A stretch of 13,646 bases of DNA from an uncultured Ruminococcus sp. (lineage in GTDB: Bacteria > Bacillota > Clostridia > Oscillospirales > Ruminococcaceae), in contig ONNL01000121.1 of the NCBI GenBank assembly GCA_900319195.1, forward strand, positions 1-13,646. The letters are read 5' to 3'. Position numbers and translations under genes: made by a program. Each line of letters starts with the position of its first letter. Positions within the stretch are counted from its first letter, which is position 1. The notes beneath the pieces were generated by a model that had not been told where the DNA came from, did no database searches, and worked only from the letters and a program-made list of their open reading frames with translations. Positions 1 to 7,553 of the stretch are shown here, one piece after another.

Positions 1-3000
1 GATGGCAGCATTTTTGCCTCAACAGGTTACGGAAAAGACTATCCAAAAGATGTATTCCGTTTAATAACAGGCAGCTACAGCGACGATGATCTGAAATTCG
101 GCTTATTCAGTCTGAGCAAGGGCATTATCCTTGAACCGAAATACACAAAGCTCGAACCCATATGCCGACTTGAAAGCTTCACCGACGGAATGAAGATAGA
201 TGATGATACAAAGTTCATAAATATGGTGATAGCAGTAAATGACAGCGAGACAGTGCTTGTTGATACGTCACTCAATATCAGAAAAAGGTGGGACGTATCC
301 TACTCCTATACCTCCGGCTTCATGGTGCCCTCATATTCGTCATATTGCTGTGGACTTGAAAATGTTAAATTCTCAACGACGCTTACCCTCAATCACACCG
401 ATGAAGCTGCGGGAAAGACGGATACCATTACCTATGATATTGCCAATGACAAGATAGTCTATCAGCAGTCGGGCAAGTATGACTATGTGGGCGAATTTGC
501 AAACGGCTTTGCTGTAGTGGTCATCAATGATAACAGCACATCTCTCTGGACAGGCAACGAAAAATATCAGGGACTTATCGACATAAACGGCAAAGAATAC
601 ATTCACCCGTCAAAGAATGCCGAGATACAGAGCTATGTGCGCTATATTGAATCATACAATTATGGCGTGCCGACAACCTGCAGCTATTTCTGTGAATTCA
701 ACGACAGCTATATAAGACCCGAAATGTTCGACCTTGATTACGCTGACAGCAACAATTACAGCTTCGCATACAAGCCGTATGAATACATCGGAGAAAACAG
801 TGACGGCTCCCCTGCTTACAGGTCATGCGCCACTGATGCCTATGTTGTCGCAAAAAACGGACTGCTCGGAATGTCCTCGTCCGACGGCAGCGAGCTTATC
901 CCGACGCAATATAATATTATCAGCAGCTGTGATGTCGGTGACACAAATTACGACAACAGTATAGTATACGGCAGCTTCTCCCGGTCAGACTTCAACAACG
1001 GAAAAAAACCGATAAGACACGGCGAATTTATAAGCGGTATCGCTGTCCTTTGCCGAGCCGACCCGAATGTGACGGCAGACGAATATGTATTTGACATTCA
1101 GAAGCAGTCTATGAGCCGAGTGACACGTTCTGCGAAAACATCGCATTTCTTCGCGGGACTTGTCGATAAAAACGGTAAGGTAATTGCAGACGCTGATATG
1201 TACCGCTATGTAAAGCTTGACGACGACGGTACATACCACCTCAGCAGAAGCAAGGACAACGAACAAAGCGGAATTGAGTATCTTGATGTGAACGGAAAAG
1301 ACAGATTCAGCGATTTCGCGGTGAAATACGGTTATGACTCGGCAATACTCTCGCATGGAATGTACATCGTTGAGTGTGACGGGCTGACGGGTGTTGTGAG
1401 TCCGACTAACAGGGTGATAGTTCCTATCGAATACGACAGAGTTCTGAATTTCACGGCAAACGATCACACCTTAGTGCAGACGGATGATAAAGACAGCGCA
1501 GTAATAAGCACAGAAAGGTACACCGACCCGATAAAGCTGACGGACAGCGAAAACGGTATCATAAATCTCCGCCGTCCCGACGGACTTATTGATGCGTTTA
1601 ATATCGACATATCAGGCATAGAGGAGCCGCCTGTGACAACGACCACGGTTACGACGACCACCACCACCACCGTTGTCACGACAACTACCACCACATCGGG
1701 CGGCTCAGCTATCCCGACAGCAATAACTCTTGAGCTCGGTGAGAAGTATAAAATAGACGCGCAGAACTGCACATTCGCGTCGAGCAAAAAGGATGTGGCA
1801 GTAGTCTCTGTATCGGGCGTTATCACGCCAATTTCTGAGGGCACGGCTTACATCACGGTCATATACAGTGACGGCGAGACCGACCAGATAAAGGTCACGG
1901 TCAGGGAGTCGGCGGCTGACACTACCACCTCGACCACCACGAGTACAACTACGACAACCACCAATACTACCACAACTACTACCACCACTACCACCGCGAC
2001 CAACACTGCGACCACCACCACGACTATAGCATACGGCGATTTCACTTTCAGACTGAATGAGGACGGGGAAACGCTTACGGTCGCTAAGTACAACGGCAGC
2101 GATACCGCTGTTTCGATACCGTCAGAGGTGGAAGGAAAGGCGGTAACCGTTATCGGTGAATACTCGTTCAGCAGCACTACATGCAATAATATTATATCCC
2201 TGACTATCCCCGAGGGCGTTACCAGATTAGAGCATGATGCATTTCAACATTGCAAAAGCCTTACAAATATTGATATACCGGAAAGTCTGAATGATTTCGG
2301 AATCAACTACAAGTATACAGGAGACAATGTTTTATGTGTGTTTGAAGGTTCACCGTGGCTTAAAGCAAGGAGAGAAGAAAATCCGCTTGTTGTTGTTAAT
2401 AACATAGTTTTGGACGGACGAACTTGTACAGGTGATGTTGTTATTCCCGAGGGTGTTACTCGTATAAATAGTGCGGCATTCTTTAATTGCAGCAATGTAA
2501 CAAGTATATCCATTCCAAGCAGTCTTGAAGCTGTTGGTGAATATGCTTTTCAAAGGTGCAGCAATCTTAAAAAGGTCTATATAAGTGATATGGACGCATG
2601 GTATGATATTGATTTTGAAGAAGGAATGTTTGTAAATGTACCTGCAACAGGCGGAGATCACAGAAATAGGTTCTTTTCAAATCCTATGTGCTACGGTGCG
2701 GAGCTTTACCTGAATAATAAGCTTGTAACGGACGTTGTGATACCCGATACTGTCACAGAAATAAAGAAGGGAACTTTCTATGGGTGCAGTTCGATTCAGA
2801 ATGTCACTGTTTCTGAAGGAGTAAGGTCTATCTGTACAAACGCATTTGCTGTTTGTACAGGATTGAAAACCATAGCTATCCCTGAAAGTCTGGAAAAAAT
2901 AGAATCGGAGGTGTTCTGGGGCTGTTCCTCGCTGGAAGAATTCAGTATCCCGGAGTGTATGAAAACAATTCCCGAAGGTATGTTCGCAGGTAACAAATCG

Positions 3001-3519
3001 CTCAAAACGATAGAGATACCTGACGGCATAACTGCTATTGAAGCGGGTGCCTTTGCATTCTGTGAGGGACTTACTTCCGTAACCGTCCCCAAAAGTGTAT
3101 CATCCATAGCTTTCATGACATTTGAAGATTGCTCTGCTCTTAAAGAAATAACTATCCTTGACCCAAAATGTGTTTTATATGATAGTGAATATACCATAAA
3201 CAACAGTACTTTTCCCGAAATCATATTCAACGGCACTATCTGCGGCTACACAGGCTCGACCGCTCAGGCTTATGCAGCGAAGTACGGGTACAACTTCAGG
3301 GCGCTGGACTCCGAGGGCAGCATTCTCGGCGACGTAAATAACGACGATTCAGTGGATTCAAGCGACGCGGCGCTCGTCCTCAAGGACTATGCGACTGTAC
3401 AGAGCGGCGGTGCAAGTACGCTTGACAAGACCGCTGCGGACTACAACAACGACGGATTTGTCGATTCCTCCGACGCGGCTCTCATACTCAAAGCCTACGC
3501 CGAACATCAGGCGGCTTGA
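1..3519 (+). CDS. Large WG-repeat / Ig-like / BspA-type LRR protein with C-terminal dockerin (5' end outside window)
   Basis: The frame is open from base 1, so the start and any signal peptide lie upstream; 1172 residues are visible. Modules in order: WG-type beta repeats (units near bases 91-153, 565-612, 859-920, 1153-1212 and 1378-1443, each with a GL(I/V/L)D.NG-like core); a Thr linker; a Big_2-like bacterial Ig module (about 1705-1905); a second Thr linker; about ten BspA-type leucine-rich repeats (LRR_5, about 2032-3260, with recurring 'IPEGVT.I...AF..C..L' cores); and a type I dockerin (3328-3516). Both dockerin loops keep calcium ligands at positions 1, 3, 5, 9 and 12 (DVNNDDSVDSSD and DYNNDGFVDSSD). 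By family knowledge, the dockerin should dock the protein onto a cohesin scaffold outside the cell. The repeats suggest binding or adhesion; no catalytic domain is visible. The LRR block is AT-richer than its flanks. A terminator hairpin follows directly. Confidence 0.9.
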   Translation, partial: DGSIFASTGYGKDYPKDVFRLITGSYSDDDLKFGLFSLSKGIILEPKYTKLEPICRLESFTDGMKIDDDTKFINMVIAVNDSETVLVDTSLNIRKRWDVSYSYTSGFMVPSYSSYCCGLENVKFSTTLTLNHTDEAAGKTDTITYDIANDKIVYQQSGKYDYVGEFANGFAVVVINDNSTSLWTGNEKYQGLIDINGKEYIHPSKNAEIQSYVRYIESYNYGVPTTCSYFCEFNDSYIRPEMFDLDYADSNNYSFAYKPYEYIGENSDGSPAYRSCATDAYVVAKNGLLGMSSSDGSELIPTQYNIISSCDVGDTNYDNSIVYGSFSRSDFNNGKKPIRHGEFISGIAVLCRADPNVTADEYVFDIQKQSMSRVTRSAKTSHFFAGLVDKNGKVIADADMYRYVKLDDDGTYHLSRSKDNEQSGIEYLDVNGKDRFSDFAVKYGYDSAILSHGMYIVECDGLTGVVSPTNRVIVPIEYDRVLNFTANDHTLVQTDDKDSAVISTERYTDPIKLTDSENGIINLRRPDGLIDAFNIDISGIEEPPVTTTTVTTTTTTTVVTTTTTTSGGSAIPTAITLELGEKYKIDAQNCTFASSKKDVAVVSVSGVITPISEGTAYITVIYSDGETDQIKVTVRESAADTTTSTTTSTTTTTTNTTTTTTTTTTATNTATTTTTIAYGDFTFRLNEDGETLTVAKYNGSDTAVSIPSEVEGKAVTVIGEYSFSSTTCNNIISLTIPEGVTRLEHDAFQHCKSLTNIDIPESLNDFGINYKYTGDNVLCVFEGSPWLKARREENPLVVVNNIVLDGRTCTGDVVIPEGVTRINSAAFFNCSNVTSISIPSSLEAVGEYAFQRCSNLKKVYISDMDAWYDIDFEEGMFVNVPATGGDHRNRFFSNPMCYGAELYLNNKLVTDVVIPDTVTEIKKGTFYGCSSIQNVTVSEGVRSICTNAFAVCTGLKTIAIPESLEKIESEVFWGCSSLEEFSIPECMKTIPEGMFAGNKSLKTIEIPDGITAIEAGAFAFCEGLTSVTVPKSVSSIAFMTFEDCSALKEITILDPKCVLYDSEYTINNSTFPEIIFNGTICGYTGSTAQAYAAKYGYNFRALDSEGSILGDVNNDDSVDSSDAALVLKDYATVQSGGASTLDKTAADYNNDGFVDSSDAALILKAYAEHQAA
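1633..1698 (+). repeat. Threonine-codon (ACN) linker repeat 1
   Basis: A run of mostly ACN codons with a few valines encodes a Thr-rich linker between the WG-repeat region and the Ig-like module. Such linkers are common in cellulosomal and surface proteins, where they act as flexible, possibly O-glycosylated, spacers. The triplet repetition also makes length variation between strains likely. Confidence 0.9.
1921..2025 (+). repeat. Threonine-codon (ACN) linker repeat 2
   Basis: About 35 codons, nearly all Thr with scattered Ser, Asn and Ala, separate the Ig-like module from the leucine-rich repeats. All four ACN codons are used, so this is a protein-level linker rather than a pure microsatellite, although slippage remains possible. 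Confidence 0.9.
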
Positions 3520-3525
3520 ATGAAC

Positions 3526-3553
3526 AAAGCTCCTCCCAAACGGGAGGAGCTTT
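3526..3553 (+). terminator. Terminator hairpin after the dockerin protein gene
   Basis: A perfect 12-bp stem (AAAGCTCCTCCC paired with GGGAGGAGCTTT) with an AAAC loop starts six bases after the stop codon. The T tract is only three bases long, so strength is uncertain, but position and stem quality support a Rho-independent terminator. Confidence 0.75.
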
Positions 3554-3590
3554 CGTCAATGCCTGTAAATTGCAAATAGATTGCAGTGAC

Positions 3591-3819
3591 ATGGAAAGCA
3601 TTCTTACCAAGTACAAGCCACTAACTCAAATCCACCTTGCAAATGCCGATTTAAAGGACAATAGCTACGATAAGATAAAGGAATTTATACGGGATAACAA
3701 TTTGCCGACTATCCTTTATTCGTGCCGAAGCAGAATGGTACCGTGACCACCACTATTCCAAAGACGGCGACCCATTATTTTTCGGTGTCTATGTATCTTA
3801 TTATAGCAAACGAAATTAA
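3591..3819 (+). pseudogene. Frameshifted remnant of an unrecognised gene
   Basis: Two overlapping frames read like pieces of one protein. The first runs from ATG 3591 and encodes MESILTKYKPLTQIHLANAD and onward to about base 3715 (...NNLPTIL). The second continues in the +1 frame (IRAEAEWYRDHHYSKDGDPL and onward) to a TAA at 3817-3819. One added or lost base near 3711-3724 would join them into about 75 residues. There is no convincing ribosome binding site before 3591, and the fragment sits between two terminator hairpins, which fits a decayed gene end. I do not recognise the family. A sequencing error in a small intact gene is the alternative. Confidence 0.4.
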
Positions 3820-3839
3820 AACAACCGAGAACAAACGAG

Positions 3840-3881
3840 ATCGAGGAAGGACTCTTTTGAGACAAAGAGTTCTTCCTCGAT
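3840..3881. terminator. Long bidirectional terminator hairpin between converging units
   Basis: An 18-bp stem with one G-T wobble (arms 3840-3857 and 3864-3881, six-base loop) is followed on the + strand by TTTTATAT. It lies 26 bases beyond the cysK stop on the opposite strand. It is a good terminator for plus-strand transcripts. It probably also ends metY-cysK transcripts, although the T tract on that side is poor. Confidence 0.75.
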
Positions 3882-3907
3882 TTTATATCTATATTTGCAC
3901 CCTAAAA

Positions 3908-4846
3908 TCAGTTATTGCTGAAAAGAGCTGTCGAGAGGTATCTGTCTCCCGAATCCGGAAGCAGAGCGACGATTTTCTTGCCCTTATTCTCGGGACGAAG
4001 TGCGAGTATTTGTGCCGCCTTGAGCGCCGCTCCCGACGAGATACCTACGAGAATACCCTCGCTCTGAGCAAAGCGTCTGCCCTCTGTGAAGGCGTCCTCA
4101 TTATCAACGGTGATTATCTCGTCATAAACGTCTGTATTCAGCGTCTTGGGGACGAAGCCTGCGCCGATGCCCTGGATCTTGTGAGGACCTGCATGACCCT
4201 CAGAGAGCACGGGACTGCCCGACGGCTCGACTGCTACTATCTTCACATTCGGATCCTGAGATTTGAGATACTCACCCACACCTGTGAGTGTACCGCCTGT
4301 ACCTACGCCTGCAACAAAAATGTCCACCTTGCCGTCGGTCTGCTCCCAGATCTCAGGACCTGTTGTCTCCCTGTGGATAGCAGGGTTTGCAGGGTTTTCA
4401 AACTGTCCGAGAATTACCGAGCCCTCAATCTCCCTGTTGAGCTCCTCAGCCTTTGCGATAGCTCCCTTCATGCCCTTAGCGCCCTCTGTGAGAACTATCT
4501 CCGCACCGTATGCCTTGAGCAGATTGCGGCGCTCAACGCTCATGGAATCGGGAAGTGTAAGGATAGCATGGTATCCCTTTGCTGCTGCAACTGCCGCAAG
4601 ACCGATACCCGTGTTGCCCGAGGTTGGCTCGATTATGGTAGCGCCTGCCTTGAGAATGCCCTTCTTTTCAGCGTCCTCGATCATTGCAAGTGCGATACGG
4701 TCCTTGACCGAGCCTGCCGGATTGAGATATTCAAGCTTTGCAAGGACTGTCGCTTCTGCAATGCCTGCATTTTTGGCATAACGGCTTGCGTTGAGAAGCG
4801 GTGTACCGCCGATAAGTTCAAGTGAAGAATTGATGATATTGCTCAT
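3908..4846 (-). CDS. cysK: Cysteine synthase A (O-acetylserine sulfhydrylase)
   Basis: This PLP enzyme makes L-cysteine from O-acetyl-L-serine and sulfide in the cytoplasm. At 312 residues it has normal family length. Visible signatures are the PLP lysine K48 in SVKDR, the substrate loop PTSGNTG (74-80), the substrate-side motif SMSVERR (101-107), QFENPANP (148-155, with the active-site Gln148-Phe149 pair), the phosphate-binding GTGGT (182-186) and SSGA (270-273). All are canonical, in contrast to the second CysK-like protein at 11174-12172. The start is supported by GGAGG nine bases upstream. The gene lies 46 bases downstream of metY on the same strand with no terminator between them, so the two should be co-transcribed from the metY promoter. 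Confidence 0.95.
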   Translation of the reverse strand: MSNIINSSLELIGGTPLLNASRYAKNAGIAEATVLAKLEYLNPAGSVKDRIALAMIEDAEKKGILKAGATIIEPTSGNTGIGLAAVAAAKGYHAILTLPDSMSVERRNLLKAYGAEIVLTEGAKGMKGAIAKAEELNREIEGSVILGQFENPANPAIHRETTGPEIWEQTDGKVDIFVAGVGTGGTLTGVGEYLKSQDPNVKIVAVEPSGSPVLSEGHAGPHKIQGIGAGFVPKTLNTDVYDEIITVDNEDAFTEGRRFAQSEGILVGISSGAALKAAQILALRPENKGKKIVALLPDSGDRYLSTALFSNN

Positions 4847-4892
4847 GATGATTACCTCCGTATTATAAAATGATAGTATTGATTTTTTAGGC

Positions 4893-6176
4893 TCAGAGTC
4901 TCTCGAACGCCTGCTTCAAATCGGCAATGATGTCGTCGATATGCTCTGTACCTATTGAAAGACGAATGGTGTTGGGAGCTATTCCCTGCTCAGCAAGCTC
5001 CTGCTCGTTATCCTCCGAATGAGTTGTCGATGCAGGGTGGATAGCAAGAGATTTAACGTCCGCAACGTTTGCAAGGAGCGAGAAGAGCTCGAGGTTGTCG
5101 ATGAACCTCTTTGCTTCGTCAGCGCCGCCCTTGATGTTGAATGTGAATATCGAACCGCCGCCGTTGGGATAATACTTCTTGTAGAGCTCCTGCTGCTTCG
5201 GGTCGGTCGATATAGACGGGTGGCTGATATACTCGACCTGCGGCTGTGTTTCGAGGAATTTCACTACCTTCAATGCATTCTCGACATGGCGCTCAACTCT
5301 GAGTGAGAGCGTTTCAAGTCCCTGAAGGAATACGAATGCGTGTATCGGTGAAATTGTCGAGCCTGTGTCGCGGAGAAGGATAGCTCTGATGTAGGTGACG
5401 AATGCTGCCGCTCCGACATTCTTCGTGAAGCTTACGCCATGATAGCTCTCGTTAGGCTCGGTCAGCCACGGATATTTTCCCGACTTTTCCCAATCGAATT
5501 TGCCGCTGTCCACGATGACACCGCCTATTGCAGTACCGTGACCGCCGATGAACTTTGTCGCGGAGTGGACAACTATATCAGCTCCGTACTCTATCGGACG
5601 GACAAGATAGGGGGTAGCAAATGTGTTGTCAACGATGAGCGGAATGTTATGCTTATGAGCTATCTTAGCGATGCCCTCGATGTCAACTACTGCTGAATTC
5701 GGGTTGCCGAGAGTCTCGATATGGATAGCGGCTGTGTTCGGCTGAATGGCATTTTCTATCTCCTCAAAGTTGAACGGGTCAACGAAGGTGGTGTTGATGC
5801 CGTAATCGGTAAGCGTATGTCTGAGGAGATTGTAGGTGCCGCCGTAGATGTTCTTTGCGGCAACGATGTGGCTGCCTGCGTGAGCAACTCCCTGTATTGC
5901 GTAGGTCACGGCAGCGGCTCCCGAGCTTACTGCAAGAGCAGCAACTCCGCCCTCAAGAGCAGCTATGCGCTCCTCAAAGACGCTCTGTGTGGGATTTGTA
6001 AGTCTCCCGTAGATATTGCCTGCGTCGCGGAGTCCGAAGCGATCAGCCGCGTGTTCGCTGTTGTGGAACACATAGCTCGACGAAAGATATATCGGAACAG
6101 CTCTTGCGTCTGTGACGGGGTCGGGATTCTCCTGACCTGCGTGTATCTGAATTGTCTCAAATCTGTATTTGCTCAT
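4893..6176 (-). CDS. metY: O-acetylhomoserine sulfhydrylase (OAH/OAS sulfhydrylase)
   Basis: This Cys/Met-metabolism PLP enzyme makes homocysteine from O-acetylhomoserine and sulfide, or methionine directly when methanethiol is the donor. The 427-residue length is typical. Key features are the PLP lysine K208 in SATKF, D183 in VDNTFATP, which contacts the pyridine nitrogen, and the YGRLTNPT motif (56-63) that reaches the neighbouring subunit's cofactor. The length and the GGHG(T)AIGGV segment after the lysine favour MetY over MetB/MetC. A GGAGG site precedes the ATG. It is the first gene of metY-cysK and is driven by the promoter at 6234-6262. The untranslated leader is only about 50 bases, too short for an S-box riboswitch, so control is more likely by a DNA-binding regulator such as the divergent LysR protein. 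Confidence 0.95.
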   Translation of the reverse strand: MSKYRFETIQIHAGQENPDPVTDARAVPIYLSSSYVFHNSEHAADRFGLRDAGNIYGRLTNPTQSVFEERIAALEGGVAALAVSSGAAAVTYAIQGVAHAGSHIVAAKNIYGGTYNLLRHTLTDYGINTTFVDPFNFEEIENAIQPNTAAIHIETLGNPNSAVVDIEGIAKIAHKHNIPLIVDNTFATPYLVRPIEYGADIVVHSATKFIGGHGTAIGGVIVDSGKFDWEKSGKYPWLTEPNESYHGVSFTKNVGAAAFVTYIRAILLRDTGSTISPIHAFVFLQGLETLSLRVERHVENALKVVKFLETQPQVEYISHPSISTDPKQQELYKKYYPNGGGSIFTFNIKGGADEAKRFIDNLELFSLLANVADVKSLAIHPASTTHSEDNEQELAEQGIAPNTIRLSIGTEHIDDIIADLKQAFERL

Positions 6177-6231
6177 GGTGATTACCTCCTAATTTTGTAT
6201 TCATATATGTTTTGTATGTTTTACTGTGAAT

Positions 6232-6248
6232 ATAGTATATCATACTAT
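6232..6248. promoter_or_regulatory. Palindrome over the metY -10 box (candidate repressor operator)
   Basis: A perfect 7-bp inverted repeat, ATAGTAT-N3-ATACTAT, overlaps the -10 hexamer of the metY promoter (6234-6239). A protein bound here would block RNA polymerase. Which regulator binds (LysR-type, Rrf2-type or other) cannot be told from the sequence. Self-complementarity of AT-rich -10 regions arises by chance fairly often. Confidence 0.4.
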
Positions 6249-6262
6249 TCCTATTTTGTCAA
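6234..6262 (-). promoter_or_regulatory. metY-cysK promoter
   Basis: On the minus strand there is a perfect -35 TTGACA (6257-6262), a 17-base spacer and a -10 TATACT (6234-6239). Transcription should start near 6227, giving a leader of about 50 bases before the metY ATG. This is a sigma-70-type promoter. Confidence 0.85.
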
Positions 6263-6289
6263 TAGGCTTTTATATACTCAAAAATAATA

Positions 6290-6318
6290 ACAGGTTATAG
6301 ACTAAAGCTATGACCTGT
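6290..6318. promoter_or_regulatory. LysR-type operator candidate (MET-box-like palindrome)
   Basis: An inverted repeat has 11-base arms with one mismatch (ACAGGTTATAG and CTATGACCTGT) and a 7-base spacer. Its core is TATAG-N7-CTAT, the layout of LysR-type sites and close to the streptococcal/lactococcal MtaR/CmbR MET box (TATAGTTTSAAACTATA). It sits between the divergent promoters, centred about 77 bases upstream of the predicted metY start, where LysR-type activators usually bind. The adjoining LysR gene makes it a likely site for that protein. Confidence 0.6.
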
Positions 6319-6349
6319 ACTTTACGTGCCCATATATCATTAATACCTA

Positions 6350-6378
6350 TTGACAAGAAAAAAATAGAGTGATATAAT
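6350..6378 (+). promoter_or_regulatory. Promoter of the LysR-type regulator gene
   Basis: A full consensus promoter: -35 TTGACA (6350-6355), 17-base spacer, -10 TATAAT (6373-6378). Start near 6385 gives a leader of about 100 bases before the preferred ATG at 6488. It diverges from the metY promoter, and the two -35 elements share the same CCTATTGACAA context. Confidence 0.85.
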
Positions 6379-6487
6379 AAGTACAGTTAAAACATATCAT
6401 TTCTATATGCTTAGTAAGACCGGTACGGTGCTCTACAAGATGTTTACTGCACTAACGGCAGCTATTGAAAAACAGGAGTTGAAAAAT

Positions 6488-7399
6488 ATGACATTGATAC
6501 AATTGAAATACATCATCACAGCTTCGGAGGAAAGCTCATTCAACGAGGCGGCAAAAAAGCTGTATATCGCACAGCCGAGCCTTTCCTCCGCGATCCATGC
6601 TCTGGAAAAGGAAGTCGGCTTTGACATTTTTCTGCGCTCAAAAACGGGAATAACGCTCACCGCAAAGGGCGAGGAATTCTTGGGATATGCGCGTTCGGTA
6701 GTCGAACAGTATGAGATATTAGATGCAAAATACATTTCGCAGACGAACCACAAAAAGCACTTCTCGGTCTCCATGCAGCACTATACTTTCGCAGTGAATG
6801 CCTTCATGGAGATAGTGAAGCAGTATGGCATGAGTGAATTTGAATTTGAAGCCATTGAAACCAAAACTCACGAGGTCATAGACAATGTAAGACTGCAAAA
6901 AAGTGAGATAGGCGTTTTGTATATAAATGACTTCAACCGTTCGGTGCTTGAAAAGCTCTTTCGTGACGGCGGACTTGAATTCACTCCGCTTTTTGATTGC
7001 AGTATTTATGCCTATATGAGTAAGGAAAACCCTCTTGCTGTTAAGGATATCGTGACACTTGAGGAGCTTTCCGATCACCCGTGTCTCAGCTTTAATCAGG
7101 GCGAACAGAATTCGTTTTACTTCGCCGAGGAGGTGCTCAGCACCTATCCCTACAAGCAGATGATAAAGGCTAATGACCGCGCAACAATGCTGAACCTGAT
7201 GGTCGGTCTGAACGGCTATACTCTCTGCTCGGGCATAATCTGCGAGGAGCTCAACGGTGATGATTACTGTGCCGTAAAGCTTGACACAGATGAGAAAATG
7301 ACTATCGGCTATATTCGTAGGAAGGATTCTGTCCTCAGTGAGCTTGCCGAGAGGTATATCGAAAAAATATTTGCATACAAGGAAAAAGTGCTCAAATAG
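6488..7399 (+). CDS. LysR-family transcriptional regulator, probable regulator of metY-cysK
   Basis: The protein has an N-terminal winged helix-turn-helix (about residues 1-60; 'AAKKLYIAQPSLSSAIHALE' is the LysR recognition core) followed by a periplasmic-binding-protein-like effector domain. I start it at 6488 rather than the upstream in-frame ATG at 6407. AGGAG lies nine bases before 6488, the LysR fold begins at MTLIQLKYI, and the resulting 303 residues is the usual family length, whereas 6407 has no ribosome binding site. Divergent placement from metY-cysK with a palindromic operator between them is the classic LysR arrangement, so it likely senses a sulfur-pathway intermediate such as an O-acetyl amino acid. 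The exact effector is unknown. A terminator follows. Confidence 0.92.
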   Translation: MTLIQLKYIITASEESSFNEAAKKLYIAQPSLSSAIHALEKEVGFDIFLRSKTGITLTAKGEEFLGYARSVVEQYEILDAKYISQTNHKKHFSVSMQHYTFAVNAFMEIVKQYGMSEFEFEAIETKTHEVIDNVRLQKSEIGVLYINDFNRSVLEKLFRDGGLEFTPLFDCSIYAYMSKENPLAVKDIVTLEELSDHPCLSFNQGEQNSFYFAEEVLSTYPYKQMIKANDRATMLNLMVGLNGYTLCSGIICEELNGDDYCAVKLDTDEKMTIGYIRRKDSVLSELAERYIEKIFAYKEKVLK

Positions 7400-7441
7400 T
7401 ACATTTTCAATAATAACTCATGGCGAATACCATACAGCAAT

Positions 7442-7474
7442 AAATCCGACAAGATAATATACCTTGTCGGATTT
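7442..7474. terminator. Terminator between the LysR gene and the nif-like operon
   Basis: A perfect 12-bp stem (AAATCCGACAAG paired with CTTGTCGGATTT, 9-base loop) is followed by T then C. It ends the LysR transcript. Because it is symmetric and lies 80 bases beyond the rrf2 stop, it can also terminate the converging nif-like operon. Confidence 0.85.
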
Positions 7475-7553
7475 TCATTGGAGCGGATAGCTGAAATCGA
7501 AATGCTGTCCCTGCGAATATATGAACGGCATTACGCATTCCGTGCTCCATTCC

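Noticed and set aside
1848..2186. Minus-strand open frame rich in valine
   Set aside because: It is the reverse complement of the ACN threonine linker (GTN valine codons), not a gene.
3722..4825. 367-codon plus-strand open frame across cysK
   Set aside because: It is the antisense of cysK with Cys/Arg/Leu-rich low-complexity translation; cysK on the other strand carries all the family motifs.
6177..6233. Possible S-box (SAM) or T-box riboswitch in front of metY
   Set aside because: The predicted leader is only about 50 bases and shows no multi-helix structure or terminator, too short for either class.
6407..6487. Longer LysR protein starting at ATG 6407
   Set aside because: No ribosome binding site precedes 6407 and the added 27 residues fall outside the LysR fold; 6488 has AGGAG at good spacing.
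7475..7553. Second hairpin after rrf2 (GGAGC...GCTCC)
   Set aside because: Only short interrupted pairing over a very large loop; the hairpin at 7442-7474 explains termination better.
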